A DNA stretch of 64,000 bases from Haloarcula sp. CBA1127 (GCF_001485575.1 NZ_BCNB01000006.1:930001-994000); one strand, 5' to 3'. Counted from the first letter of the stretch, positions 33,998-43,849 are shown. A program made the numbers and translations. Notes: generated from the sequence alone by a model not told the origin.

Positions 33998-34311
33998 TGG
34001 CTGGAGCCCGCCCCGACTGGCTGCCCCGTGCGCTCGCCGCGCTCTTGGTCCTAACGCTGCTTGCGCCAGTGTTCGGGTGGGCAGCCGGGCAGGTCGGCTA
34101 CGCCGAACCGCTCGAGAACGCCGCCGAGACGACAGGTGCGACAGAACACGCCACCGCCGTCGGTACCGCGCTGTTCCCCGACTACGGTGTCCCCGGATTC
34201 GGCGGCGCGACCGGGACGTTCGTGTCGGCTGTCGTCGGAACGGCACTGACGCTCCTGCTCGGTGTTGGCATCGGTCGCCTGCTCGGGGCGAATACCGACC
34301 AGCGCCAGTAA
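33994..34311 (+). CDS. nikN: PDGLE-domain membrane subunit NikN/CbiN-like
   Basis: A 105-residue protein with two membrane helices, one at each end (about 12-30 and 76-97), separated by an extracytoplasmic loop containing FPDYGVPGF. It matches the small PDGLE/CbiN-like partner of M-type S-components, needed for metal release or gating. It overlaps nikM by four bases and is three bases from the next gene. Confidence 0.85.
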   Translation: MMAGARPDWLPRALAALLVLTLLAPVFGWAAGQVGYAEPLENAAETTGATEHATAVGTALFPDYGVPGFGGATGTFVSAVVGTALTLLLGVGIGRLLGANTDQRQ

Positions 34312-34314
34312 CTG

Positions 34315-35106
34315 ATGTCCGGCAGAGACCTGCTTGACCGGACCGTCGCGGCTATCGCGGCCAGCGCCCAGTGGTTCCTGCTCGCGGAGGACCTCCCGGA
34401 GCGGGACGGGTTTCTTCAGGCCGTTACGCCGACGGTCAAGCTCGTCGGCATCGCAATGCTTGTCACCCTGACCGTGACACAGCGGGCGTTGGCAGTCGTC
34501 AGCGCGCTCGCGCTTTTCGCCACAGTGCTCGCGGCGCTGTCGCGGGTCCCCGTCCGTACTTTTCTGGGTCGCTTGACCGGGCCACCGGTCTTTGCGTTCG
34601 TGGTCGTCGCGCCGCAAGCGTTCTTGATGGGTGGCCCCTCGCTGGGGTCGCTCCCGCTCTCGGCCGCTGGCGTCGACTACGTGCTCACGTTCGCCGTCCG
34701 CGTAACCGCGTGTGTCGGCTTCCTGTCCGTGCTGCTGTTGACGACCCGCTTCGCCGACCTGCTGGCGGCGTTTCGCCGGCTCCGAGTCCCGCCGATTGCC
34801 GTCTCACTGCTCGGAATCACGTACCGCTATTTACTCCTCTTTTTCGCCGAACTCGAACGTATGATTCGGGCTCGACGGAGCCGAACCATTGCTGAGCCGA
34901 GTCTTCGCCGGAACTGGCGTGACTCGGGACACTTCGTTGGCTCGTTTCTCGTCCGGAGTTTAGAGCGCGGCGAGCGGGTCCAGCGGGCCGCTCGCGCCCG
35001 CGGCGGCACCGGCTCGACGCCGGTACAGCCGAGAGAACCGCTCGGGCGGGCCGACCTCGCCTTCGGTCTGGTCGTCGCACTCGCCGTCGTGGTGGTGGTC
35101 GCGTGA
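34315..35106 (+). CDS. nikQ: ECF transporter transmembrane T-component NikQ/CbiQ
   Basis: A 263-residue protein with about five helices and the two short ATPase-coupling motifs of T-components: ARRSRTIA and ARARGGTGS around residues 183-245. It links the S-component to the ATPase dimer. It overlaps the ATPase gene by four bases, in the same tight operon. Confidence 0.9.
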   Translation: MSGRDLLDRTVAAIAASAQWFLLAEDLPERDGFLQAVTPTVKLVGIAMLVTLTVTQRALAVVSALALFATVLAALSRVPVRTFLGRLTGPPVFAFVVVAPQAFLMGGPSLGSLPLSAAGVDYVLTFAVRVTACVGFLSVLLLTTRFADLLAAFRRLRVPPIAVSLLGITYRYLLLFFAELERMIRARRSRTIAEPSLRRNWRDSGHFVGSFLVRSLERGERVQRAARARGGTGSTPVQPREPLGRADLAFGLVVALAVVVVVA

Positions 35107-35915
35107 CTGCCATCGAGGCGACTGCCCTCCGGTACGCCTACCCCGACGAAACATTGGCCGTAGACGGTGTCGACGCGTCCATCGAGCGCGGCGAGCGTGT
35201 GGCACTGCTCGGCCCGAACGGGGCTGGCAAGTCGACGCTGCTGGAACTGATGGGTGGGTTAGTCGACCCTGACGGCGGGCAGGTACGGTACTTCGGGGCG
35301 ACGACCGACGCCGATACCGTCCGTAGTCGGTTGAGCGTCCTCACGCAAAACCCCGCCGACTACCTGTTCAATCCGACCGTCCGCGAGGACCTCGCCTACG
35401 GGCCAGCACAACTCGACTGCGACCGCGCGGAAGTCGACCGCCGCGTCGAGCGAGTCGCGGACCGGCTCGACCTCGACGGCCTCCTGTCGAAGCCGCCGTT
35501 CCGGCTTAGCGGCGGCGAACAGCGCCGAGCCGCCCTCGCCAGCGCGCTCACCGTCGAACCAGACGTGCTGTTGCTTGATGAGCCAGTGAGCAACGTCGAC
35601 GCTGCGAACCGCGAAACGATTCTCGACCTGCTCGACGAACTCGCGGCCGACGGCGTCACGCTCGTCGTTTCGACGCCGGATACCGAACTCGTTCCACACG
35701 TCGCAGACCGGGTGCTGCTGCTTGACGATACCGGCACGATTGCTGCGAGAGGGACGACCCGACACATCCTGACAGACACTGACCTGCTGCGGGACTGTGA
35801 CCTGCGCCCGCCACAGGTTGTCAGGCTGTTCGAGGGCCGAACAGCGGACGTGCCGCTGACTGTCGATAGTGCCGCCGAACGGCTGGACGGGGCTGGGTTA
35901 GATACCAGAGAGTGA
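35103..35915 (+). CDS. nikO: ECF transporter ATPase NikO/CbiO
   Basis: A 270-residue ABC ATPase with Walker A GPNGAGKST, Q-loop Gln in VLTQNPADYLF, signature LSGGEQRRAA, Walker B VLLLDEPVSN and the switch His equivalent near the end. The QNPADYLF form is typical of ECF-type ATPases. It powers nickel import with NikQ and NikM and closes the four-gene operon. Confidence 0.92.
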   Translation: MTAIEATALRYAYPDETLAVDGVDASIERGERVALLGPNGAGKSTLLELMGGLVDPDGGQVRYFGATTDADTVRSRLSVLTQNPADYLFNPTVREDLAYGPAQLDCDRAEVDRRVERVADRLDLDGLLSKPPFRLSGGEQRRAALASALTVEPDVLLLDEPVSNVDAANRETILDLLDELAADGVTLVVSTPDTELVPHVADRVLLLDDTGTIAARGTTRHILTDTDLLRDCDLRPPQVVRLFEGRTADVPLTVDSAAERLDGAGLDTRE

Positions 35916-35956
35916 CGGCATAGCGCGTGGAGACACTGGAGCCTATCAGCTGGATC

Positions 35957-36484
35957 TCATTCCGACGCGTCGAGCAGGCGGCCGTGCACGTCGATTTCGC
36001 CGTTTCGAATCCGGGTACTGCTGATTCGCGTGCCGTCCTCGGCGACGACGAACGGCGGCGTGTGGATTTCCAGTGGATGGAGCCCCGACTCCCGCCGCTG
36101 CTGATTGAGTTCGTAGGCGCGGCGCTGCGCCTTTGCCTCCGGCGACGCGACGAGCGCATCCACGTCCGCCCGTGTCGCGGCCGGTCCCTGCGTGTCGTCC
36201 AATCGGACAATCTCATACGTGGCGGTGTATGGCTCACCCAACTGGTCCAACTCGGAAACGAGCGCGCTCCGACGGTCATCGTACGCACCCAGCTGCTTGA
36301 CGTGTGTTGGGTCGCTACGCGTCTCTGTGGCCAGTTCGGGGCTCGTCAGCCCGACGATGACGTGGCCGTCGCCACTCCCATCGTGGCTTGCGGTCTGAAA
36401 CGCTTTGTGTAGGAGCGCCCGGTGGCCGTTGTGAATCGGTGTGAAGGTCCCGCCGAGAATCGCTGTCCGGTCCGCGTCTGCCAT
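35957..36484 (-). CDS. coaD: Phosphopantetheine adenylyltransferase, archaeal
   Basis: A 175-residue nucleotidyltransferase with the T/HxGH signature GGTFTPIHNGHRALL at the N-terminus and ISSTRIRNG near the C-terminus. Archaeal PPAT of this form makes dephospho-CoA from phosphopantetheine and ATP. The ATG at 36484 follows a TATATATGATA element at 36503-36515 at leaderless spacing. It is convergent with the nik operon. Confidence 0.85.
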   Translation of the reverse strand: MADADRTAILGGTFTPIHNGHRALLHKAFQTASHDGSGDGHVIVGLTSPELATETRSDPTHVKQLGAYDDRRSALVSELDQLGEPYTATYEIVRLDDTQGPAATRADVDALVASPEAKAQRRAYELNQQRRESGLHPLEIHTPPFVVAEDGTRISSTRIRNGEIDVHGRLLDASE

Positions 36485-36621
36485 ACGCGAATGTCCCACC
36501 AGTATCATATATAGCTGCTGTCCGTCGTCTGACTCGGCAGCGCCAACTGCTCTCATCGACTGTAACCCGGTAACACTCGCGTCAGCAGCCACTCAAGTAG
36601 TTCCGGCACGTATTGATACCA

Positions 36622-37611
36622 ATGACCGAAGTCACCCCGACACCGGGTATCCACCACGTGACATGTATTGCGAGCGACCCGCAGCAGAACATGGACTTCT
36701 GGGTCGAAACGCTTGGACTCAGGCTCGTCAAGCGCTCGATCAACCAGGACGACCCCAGTACGTACCACTTCTTCTTTGCCGACGCCGAGGGGAACCCGGG
36801 AACGAGCATGACGTTCTTCCCGTGGGAGGACCATGCACAGGGGAAGGTCGGCTCCGGACAGGTCTCACGCACCGCGTTCCGCGTTCCCGAGGGGAGCCTC
36901 GACTACTGGGAGGGCCGCTTCGACGAGTACGGCGTCGACTACGACGACCGCGTTGAGCGGTTCGGCGAGACTGTTCTCCCGTTCCGCGACCCGGATGGGC
37001 TTCCGGTTGAACTGGTCGAAGTCGAGATTCCCGACGACGACCCGACTGAGCCATGGACAGAGTTTGTCCCCGAAGACGCCGCGATCCGCGGCTTCCACTC
37101 CGTGACGCTGTGGCTGGCTGACCCCGAACCGACGGAGGAACTGCTCCAGACGATGGGCTTAGAAGAAGTCGGGACCGAACAGGCACAGGGCGACACGCCC
37201 GGCGACGAGCGGACCCGCTTCGCCGCGACGGGGACCGTCGGGAAGTACGTCGACGTGTTACCGACAATCCAGGGCGGCCGGCAGGGCCACGGCACGGTTC
37301 ACCACGTCGCCTTCCAGACGCCGACCGACGAGGACCAGCAGTCGATGCGCGAGGCCGTCCGTGGCGCGGGGCTACGCCCCACGTCACAGATCGACCGTCA
37401 CTGGTTCCGGTCGGTCTACTTCCGGGAGTCCGGCGGCATCTTGTTCGAACTCGCCACAAGCGGCCCCGGCTACGACAGCGATGAACCGCGTGACGACCTC
37501 GGTGGCCGGCTGGTGCTGCCCGGGAAGTTCGAGAGCCGACGCGACGAAATCGAGGCGGGGCTCACGAACGTGACAATTCCCCGGTCAGAGACAGCCGAAG
37601 CCGACGACTAA
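36622..37611 (+). CDS. VOC-family ring-cleaving dioxygenase/glyoxalase-like
   Basis: A 329-residue protein with two or more vicinal-oxygen-chelate repeats. Metal-ligand candidates are His in GIHHVTCIA, His in GFHSVTLWL, and the later HHVAFQT and GILFELAT (Glu). The layout matches the LinE/MhqO-like family annotated as ring-cleaving dioxygenases. The substrate is unknown; related proteins act on hydroquinones or quinone-type stress. ATG 36622 is preferred over an in-frame TTG at 36613. Confidence 0.85.
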   Translation: MTEVTPTPGIHHVTCIASDPQQNMDFWVETLGLRLVKRSINQDDPSTYHFFFADAEGNPGTSMTFFPWEDHAQGKVGSGQVSRTAFRVPEGSLDYWEGRFDEYGVDYDDRVERFGETVLPFRDPDGLPVELVEVEIPDDDPTEPWTEFVPEDAAIRGFHSVTLWLADPEPTEELLQTMGLEEVGTEQAQGDTPGDERTRFAATGTVGKYVDVLPTIQGGRQGHGTVHHVAFQTPTDEDQQSMREAVRGAGLRPTSQIDRHWFRSVYFRESGGILFELATSGPGYDSDEPRDDLGGRLVLPGKFESRRDEIEAGLTNVTIPRSETAEADD

Positions 37612-37693
37612 CGCCATCGAACCGATCGGTATTCGCTTTATTCTTCCTGGTAGCCTGTGAGTAAATATGAGTGGCTGGGGTGTCCTGTGTCAT

Positions 37694-38065
37694 ATGTCCA
37701 CAGAGGGACAGGAGTACGTTATCGCGCCGTGGGGGGAGAGTGAGTGTGAGACGACCGATGTCACGGTCGACCTGCCGTCGCGGGACATTGCGGCTCAACT
37801 GGAAGTCCCGACGAGCGTGCTAGACCGCATGGCACAGCTCAGCGACGAGCACGACATCCCGGCGACGCAGGCGCTCGGGGAGCGACTGGAAATCAACCGG
37901 GCGCGGGTGTCGCTCTGTGCCGCGAAGTCGGTTGACGATGTGGCCGCAGTCCAGCAGCACCTCACAGACGCCCGTAAGTACCTGGCCGGCGTCGAGGCGC
38001 TCGACACGGCAGATCTCGAAGCCGACATCGAACACCTCTGGACAAACGAGCTCGGCGGCGCGTAA
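37694..38065 (+). CDS. Hypothetical haloarchaeal protein
   Basis: A 123-residue acidic protein with no domain I can name. It is beta-like at the start (EYVIAPWGESECETTDVTVDL) and helical after residue 40. AGTAAATATGAG at about 37660-37670 gives leaderless spacing to the ATG at 37694, so this start is preferred to the one at 37667. The following 258 bases to the next gene contain a direct repeat TTGGTAATG (38137 and 38154) and little else. Confidence 0.6.
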   Translation: MSTEGQEYVIAPWGESECETTDVTVDLPSRDIAAQLEVPTSVLDRMAQLSDEHDIPATQALGERLEINRARVSLCAAKSVDDVAAVQQHLTDARKYLAGVEALDTADLEADIEHLWTNELGGA

Positions 38066-38323
38066 CCTCGTCCATGGGGAGCGTGCCGAAGACTGAAGTG
38101 GCTATCTGTGGCCGTAGAAGCCCGAAAGCCGGTTTATTGGTAATGCTGAATAGTTGGTAATGAAGTGGGAACTGGAGCACCATCCAGTACGTGAAGGGGG
38201 TCAGATCTCCATCTCAGCGGGTTAGAATACCAATTTTAGATACCCTCCCAATTCTTTACCGTTGGCTTGGAGTTTACAGTAAGTTTAATTCCCTGAGTGT
38301 CTCACCTGTTGCCGTGGTATATA

Positions 38324-40084
38324 ATGAACGATAATAGACGACTGTGGTTCGTAGCTGCAGTGTCGCTACTCCTGATATTCAGCGGAAGCGGACTCGCATG
38401 GACAGTACAAACAGACGCCGGTTCCGTCGAGGTTCGCGACGTGAAGTTCTCCGGGACCAACGGAACGATGATGAGCGGGACGCTGTACGTCCCTGAGGAG
38501 GCGAGCAGCGCGTCCCCACAACCGGGGGTGTTGGCCGTCCACGGGTATATCAACTCGAAAGAGACGCAATCGCCGTTCGCTATCGAGTACGCGAGACGGG
38601 GTTTCGTCGTGCTCGCTATCGACCAGACCGGCCACGGCTACTCGGACCCGCCAGCGTTCAAGAACGGCTACGGTGGCCCCGACAGCCTCGAATATCTCCG
38701 CTCGCTGGACTACGTCGATAACGAAAACATCGGGCTCGAAGGGCACTCGATGGGCGGCTGGACTGTCATCACGGCGGCCGCGGCCCATCCGGACGGGTAC
38801 GAATCGATGGTCATTGAGGGGTCATCGACTGGTTCGAACCGTGCCCCCGAAGGCACTGACTCGTTCCCACGGAACCTCGCCGTCGTGTTCAGCGAGTACG
38901 ACGAATTCGCCCCGTTGATGTGGGGGACCGCGAGTGCTTCCGACGTTGAGCAGAGCGAAAAACTCCAGACGGTGTTCGGTACGGACAGCGCCGTTGAAGA
39001 GGGGCGCACTTACGGCAGCGTCGAGGACGGGACCGCACGGCAACTGTACACGCCGGCAACGACCCACCCCGGCGACCACTTCTCGACCGCAGCCATCGGC
39101 GCGTCCGTCGAATGGCTCCAGCTCACGCTCGAAGGTGAAGACGAGATGGACCCCAGTAATCAGGTCTGGTACTGGAAATCGCTGGGGACCTTTATCGCCC
39201 TCATTGGCGGTGTACTGTCACTGTTCCCGGCCGGTGGACTGCTCATCGAGCGGGCATCGACTGACAGGCTTCGACGGGAGTATCCTGATGGGAAGGGGAT
39301 GACCGGCGCCAAGCGGTACGCGGCGGCGCTCCTCGCAGCGGCCATCCCGATTGTGACGTACTTCCCGTTGCAGGACATCGCACCGTCGATCATCGGGCTC
39401 AGTTGGCTGTTCCCACAGCAGATCAACAACGGCGTGATCGTCTGGGCGCTGGGGAACACAGTCATCACGGCGGTGCTGTTCGCGGTGTGGCATTACACGA
39501 GCAACGCCGATGACCCGTCCGTGTCGCTGGCGAACTACGGTCTCGATACGGGCGACGGCGCGCGAACGGTTGGTGTCTCGGTTCTGGCCGGCGTCGCTAC
39601 CGTCGCCGTGCTGTACCTGCTTGAGGCCGTCGTGGCGTTCCTGTTCCAGACGGACTTCCGTATCTGGGTGTTCGCCATCAAACTCCTCTCTCCGGCGCAG
39701 TTCCGGATCAGCTTCTCGTATCTCCTGCCGTTGTTCGCCTTCTTCGTCGTCCTCGGCGCGCTCCTGCACGGCCAGCTCCGTCCCGAGGGCGAGTCCCGGT
39801 CGCTTCGCCGGGCGATGGCGACGAACTGGCTCATCGTCGTCGGTGGATTCGTCGTCCTGCTAGCGATTCAGTACATCCCGCTGCTGACCGGTCAGCCCCT
39901 GCCGCTTGGCCACCCACTGCTGACAATCCTGGCGCTGCAGTTCGTCGCTCTGCTCAGCATCGTGGCCTTCGTTAGCACGTACTTCTTCAGAAAGACGGGT
40001 CGGGTCTGGGTCGGCGCGACGATCAACGCCGTTCTTGTGACGTGGGTCATCGTCGCCGGGACGGCGACGCAGTTCCCCGTCTAG
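38324..40084 (+). CDS. Alpha/beta hydrolase fused to a multi-helix membrane domain
   Basis: A 586-residue protein. After one N-terminal helix (about 6-27) comes an alpha/beta hydrolase domain to about residue 290, with GHSMGGW as nucleophile elbow, YDEFAP as acid loop and TTHPGDHFS as the His loop. Residues about 300-586 form seven or so membrane helices. The catalytic part is predicted to face outside. Such fusions are seen in haloarchaea and some Gram-positive bacteria, but substrate and role of the membrane part are unknown. Confidence 0.8.
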   Translation: MNDNRRLWFVAAVSLLLIFSGSGLAWTVQTDAGSVEVRDVKFSGTNGTMMSGTLYVPEEASSASPQPGVLAVHGYINSKETQSPFAIEYARRGFVVLAIDQTGHGYSDPPAFKNGYGGPDSLEYLRSLDYVDNENIGLEGHSMGGWTVITAAAAHPDGYESMVIEGSSTGSNRAPEGTDSFPRNLAVVFSEYDEFAPLMWGTASASDVEQSEKLQTVFGTDSAVEEGRTYGSVEDGTARQLYTPATTHPGDHFSTAAIGASVEWLQLTLEGEDEMDPSNQVWYWKSLGTFIALIGGVLSLFPAGGLLIERASTDRLRREYPDGKGMTGAKRYAAALLAAAIPIVTYFPLQDIAPSIIGLSWLFPQQINNGVIVWALGNTVITAVLFAVWHYTSNADDPSVSLANYGLDTGDGARTVGVSVLAGVATVAVLYLLEAVVAFLFQTDFRIWVFAIKLLSPAQFRISFSYLLPLFAFFVVLGALLHGQLRPEGESRSLRRAMATNWLIVVGGFVVLLAIQYIPLLTGQPLPLGHPLLTILALQFVALLSIVAFVSTYFFRKTGRVWVGATINAVLVTWVIVAGTATQFPV

Positions 40085-40167
40085 ATCCGGCGTTTCACTC
40101 TCTTTTCGTTTCTGTCGGCCAAGTCGTGTTCCGGCTGTAATGACCACAGCCGAAGACCGGCGGTTAC

Positions 40168-42450
40168 TCAGTCGTCGCTCATGACGCCCTCCGCGACGGC
40201 CATGTCCTCAACCGTGGGGTCGTCTTCGGATCTCCGGAGGACGAACCGCTTGCGGATCAGGTCGGCCGCGTAGATCGCTGTCCCGAGGATGATGAGCGTG
40301 TCACCGGGGAGTCGCGCCCAGAACAGCGTCTGGACGAGCGGCTGGTTGTAGAACGCCACGCTCCGGGCGGCGGCGTAGCTGCCGGTGAACGCCGCCTCCA
40401 ACTGGAGGAAGCCCACGGGCAGGACGGAGACAAACACCATCAGCGCCAGGCCGACGTTCCAGCACCAGAACGCCGCCCGGAGCCAGGAGCCGTCCCAGCG
40501 GCCGGGCTTGATGGCGAGCTGGAGCATATAGGTGACCATCCCCAGCGCGAGGAAGCCAAAGGCCCCAAACATCGCGGCGTGAGCGTGGCCGACCGTGAGG
40601 TAGGTGCCGTGCTCGTAGTAGTTGATCAGCGGGAGGTTGATGAAGAACCCGAGCACGCCGGCCCCGACGAAGTTCCAGACCCCGCTGGCGATGATGAACA
40701 TGAACGGGAGCTTGTAGGGGAACCCGCCGGTTTCCGACATCGTCCGGTACTGGCCCAGCGCCTCATAGAGGATGAACACCAGCGGGAGCAGTTCCAGCGT
40801 CGAGAACACGCTCCCGATGGGGACCCACATATCGGGCATCCCGACCCACCAGTAGTGATGGGAGACGCCGATGACACCTGTGCTCATCACCAGCAACGCT
40901 TGGAGCATGACTGCCTTCTCGGCGCTGCGGCGGCTGAGCAGGTTCATCGACACCAGCGTCAGCCCGATGATGGCGACGATGAAGAACTCGAAGGCCCCCT
41001 CGACCCACATGTGGACGACCCACCAGCGCCAGAACTCCGTGACGGCGATGTTCGTCTCGGGGGTGAAGAAGAACCCGGCGGTAAACAGCAGCGCGATGGA
41101 ACCGCCGGCGTACAGGATCATGTGTGCGAGGCCGAACACCGGCTCGCGGTCCAGCAGCGGCTTCAGGCCTCGAATCGAGAGGACGGCCCACAGACCGAAG
41201 CCGGCGAGCAGTCCGACCTGCCAGACCTTCCCGACTTCGAGGTACTCTAGCCCTTCGTTGCCGAACAGCCACCAGAGGTCGCCGAAGTAGCCGTGCGAGC
41301 CGAGCCAGATGCCGCCGAGGCCGCCGACGGTGACGACGACGATAGCTCCGAGTAGGATGTTGATATACGTCGACTGTCGCCTGGGTTCGTGGCCGGTCAG
41401 CAGCGGCGGGAGGAACAGCCCCGCCCCGAGCCACGTCGCGGCGATCCAGAGAATACCCAGGTCGATGTGCCAGGTCTTCGCTATGGCAAAGGGCAGTAGC
41501 TGGAGGATGTGGACGCCGAATATTTCCTCAATGCCGAAGAAGCCGGCTCGTTCGATGTAGAAGTGGGCGAGCAACCCACCGAGTAACACCTGCGAGAGGA
41601 ACAACCCGGCGGCGACCGGGATGAACCGCAGAGCGGCCCGCTGGCTGGGGAAGATGCTCACGTCGCCCGGCTCGGGAACCGAGAGGTCGCCGGCGGACGG
41701 TTCCGGGAGGCTGACGGACTGGTACAGCCAGATGCCGCCACCGGCGGCGGCGACGAGCAGGACCATCGCGATGACGCTCCAGGTCATCGCCGCGCCGGTC
41801 GCGTCGTTACCGGCGGCGGGCTCGTACGGCCAGTCGTTCGTGTAGGAGTGCTCGCCGCCCGGGCGGTCAGTGTGGGAGAACCACGCCGTCCACATGGCGA
41901 AGTCGGCGAACTGTCGGGCGTCGGCTTCGGAGTCGATCATCCCCTCGGGGACGCCTCGTTCGTGGCTCCCCTCGTGGTACCGCTCGACATACTCCTGACG
42001 GACCTGCTGGTGGGCGTACAGCTCCGCGGCGGTGTACTCGATGTTTCCGCCCTCGTACTCTCCACTGAGGTCCTGTTTGACGTCATCGTCGACGGCGGCC
42101 TGTTCGGCCGTCGACAGCGATTCGTACTCGGACCCGTAGCGCTCCTCGGCGTAGTACGTCCGCATATGCTGGGTTTTCAACTCCAGCGAGTCAGCGGTGT
42201 AGTCCGCGCCGTAGTACGCGCCGTTTCCGAGAATCGAACCGTGGTTCATCAGCCCGTTCTTCTGGAACGCCTTCTTCCCGTCGCGGATGTCCTCACCCGT
42301 GACGAGCGTCTCGCCGTCGGGTCCGACGACTTGCTCGGGGATTGGTGGCGCTTCCTGATACGCGATCCACGCGCCGGCCCCCATGACGATGAGGTTGAAG
42401 ACGAACGCGGCGGCGATCACCTTCGCGATCGTTTTGCGTTTGAGTTCCAT
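40168..42450 (-). CDS. norZ: Quinol-dependent nitric oxide reductase (qNOR)
   Basis: A 760-residue single-chain NorB. An extended N-terminal extracytoplasmic domain (about 30-215), characteristic of the quinol type, precedes 12 core helices with haem and non-haem iron ligands in HILQLLPFAIAKTWHIDL, WWVHMWVEGAFEFF, SHHYWWVGMP and GHAHAAMFGAFG. It reduces two NO to N2O using menaquinol. A NarO-type palindrome lies about 75 bases upstream, consistent with anaerobic induction. No other denitrification gene is in the window. Confidence 0.92.
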   Translation of the reverse strand: MELKRKTIAKVIAAAFVFNLIVMGAGAWIAYQEAPPIPEQVVGPDGETLVTGEDIRDGKKAFQKNGLMNHGSILGNGAYYGADYTADSLELKTQHMRTYYAEERYGSEYESLSTAEQAAVDDDVKQDLSGEYEGGNIEYTAAELYAHQQVRQEYVERYHEGSHERGVPEGMIDSEADARQFADFAMWTAWFSHTDRPGGEHSYTNDWPYEPAAGNDATGAAMTWSVIAMVLLVAAAGGGIWLYQSVSLPEPSAGDLSVPEPGDVSIFPSQRAALRFIPVAAGLFLSQVLLGGLLAHFYIERAGFFGIEEIFGVHILQLLPFAIAKTWHIDLGILWIAATWLGAGLFLPPLLTGHEPRRQSTYINILLGAIVVVTVGGLGGIWLGSHGYFGDLWWLFGNEGLEYLEVGKVWQVGLLAGFGLWAVLSIRGLKPLLDREPVFGLAHMILYAGGSIALLFTAGFFFTPETNIAVTEFWRWWVVHMWVEGAFEFFIVAIIGLTLVSMNLLSRRSAEKAVMLQALLVMSTGVIGVSHHYWWVGMPDMWVPIGSVFSTLELLPLVFILYEALGQYRTMSETGGFPYKLPFMFIIASGVWNFVGAGVLGFFINLPLINYYEHGTYLTVGHAHAAMFGAFGFLALGMVTYMLQLAIKPGRWDGSWLRAAFWCWNVGLALMVFVSVLPVGFLQLEAAFTGSYAAARSVAFYNQPLVQTLFWARLPGDTLIILGTAIYAADLIRKRFVLRRSEDDPTVEDMAVAEGVMSDD

Positions 42451-42518
42451 GTGGTTAGAACTCCAGTACCCCCAAAATAAGAAGGGGGCAAGACGTTCTC
42501 AGCCGCTGGTGACGGGAG

Positions 42519-42530
42519 GGAACATGTTCG
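42519..42530. promoter_or_regulatory. NarO-type box upstream of norZ
   Basis: GGAACATGTTCG contains the palindrome GAACATGTTC and matches eleven of twelve bases of CGAACATGTTCG, the motif described for the haloarchaeal anaerobic regulator NarO. It is centred about 74 bases before the norZ start, beyond a TATA-like TATTTTGG at 42472-42479. Regulation by a NarO homologue is inferred. Confidence 0.65.
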
Positions 42531-42626
42531 CCCTGATAGGGACCAGTGGTGTCCCGTCCCCGGATTCGACGTGGGACGTGGCGGGGTATCACAAGGCAGA
42601 TTACTACCTGTCCCTCCCACTCTGAT

Positions 42627-43199
42627 ATGCGCCGTCGCCACTTCGTCCAGACGCTCGGGGTGTCAGCACTGGTCGGGAGCGCGGGCTGTACCGGGCAGTC
42701 GGACGACACAACATCGGCCTTCGAAGTGTCAAGCCCTGCGTTCAGTTCCGGAGACGAGCTCCCGGCCCAGTTCACCTGCGACGGCGACGGCGTTTCGCCG
42801 CCCTTTGTCATCGAGCGCGTCCCGGAGCCGACGGCAGCGCTTGCCATCACAGCCGAGTACGACGGCGGCGTGTTTAGCCAGCCGGTGTTCTGGACGCTGT
42901 GGAACGTCCCGCCAGAGACGGAACGGATTCCGGCCGGACTCCCTCGCGAGCCGACCCTCGATACGCTCGGCGGTGCTCGACAGGGAACACAGCCCCCCAA
43001 CGAGCCGGGGTATGAACCGCCGTGTCCACCAGCCGGACAGCCCTACGAACACCGGTTTCAGGTGTACGCACTCGGCGAAGAGTTATCTATCGAGGGGGGA
43101 ACCGAACAGGAACCGGCGACGGAGGCCATCGCAAACGCGCTCATCGCTAGCGCCCGTCTCACTGTTGACTACACCCACCCGGTTGAGACCGACAGCTAA
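42627..43199 (+). CDS. YbhB/YbcL (PEBP/RKIP-like) Tat lipoprotein
   Basis: A 190-residue protein. MRRRHFVQTLG is Tat-like and GSAGC forms a lipobox, so it should be surface-anchored. The rest is a PEBP fold: FSSGDELPAQFTCDGDGVSPPF, FWTLWNVPPETERIPAG, and YEPPCPPAGQPYEHRFQVYAL with the ligand-site His and Asp. The family binds phospho-ligands; no certain function in archaea. It is divergent from norZ. Confidence 0.85.
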   Translation: MRRRHFVQTLGVSALVGSAGCTGQSDDTTSAFEVSSPAFSSGDELPAQFTCDGDGVSPPFVIERVPEPTAALAITAEYDGGVFSQPVFWTLWNVPPETERIPAGLPREPTLDTLGGARQGTQPPNEPGYEPPCPPAGQPYEHRFQVYALGEELSIEGGTEQEPATEAIANALIASARLTVDYTHPVETDS

Positions 43200-43396
43200 C
43201 GGGTGGTACCGGACACAATCGGGTCCAGCCCACTGTCTGAACGACTGCTCATCTAGCGCTGTTGCTGGTCGTACGGTTCTTGAGTGGCACCGCTCGCTGT
43301 GACTGGCCGTCTCGTCGCACGTGGTGCGTCGTTACTTATGGCAATGTTTCACAATACCATTAAACCTATATACTGATGTGCTATACCATATCATGT

Positions 43397-43576
43397 ATGG
43401 CGTCCGCACCGAGTAGTGACGATATGTTCGACGAGTTCCTCTCCCAGCGTGGTCACGACGTGGACCAGAGTGGTTGGGAAGAGAGCTATAACAAGAAGCA
43501 GTGCCCTGATTGCGGCGGTCTTCACGAGTCGACAGCGGCACAGTGCTCGGTGTGTGGCTGGACACCGGTACGGTAA
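43397..43576 (+). CDS. HVO_0416-type zinc finger micro-protein
   Basis: A 59-residue protein with a helical acidic first half and two Cys pairs, CPDCGG and CSVCGW, forming a zinc ribbon. YNKKQCPDCGGLHE matches the haloarchaeal HVO_0416 family. ACCTATATACTG at 43362-43372 is at leaderless distance from ATG 43397, so it is chosen over ATG 43376. The family is widespread in Halobacteria with unknown function. Confidence 0.82.
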   Translation: MASAPSSDDMFDEFLSQRGHDVDQSGWEESYNKKQCPDCGGLHESTAAQCSVCGWTPVR

Positions 43577-43849
43577 GGATACTCCACTTTTCGGTCTTCC
43601 TCCTTTCATCCGGTAGCGGCGGTACTGACCTGCAGAACCGACAGTTCGTTCCCTACTGAGATGGGCCTCACGCCGTCCCTTGTCGAGACAGCAACGGCGC
43701 AGACAGTCGGAACTGCGTTACGTTGCGTAGAAAGGAAGTGGGGAGTCTTTGTGTGGCCAGCCGACGGTTGGGGGTGATGTGTCGGCGGGCCGACCGGCTC
43801 GTAGCCGACGATTGGGGGGTGTGTCGGCGAGATGACCGGTTCGTGGTGG

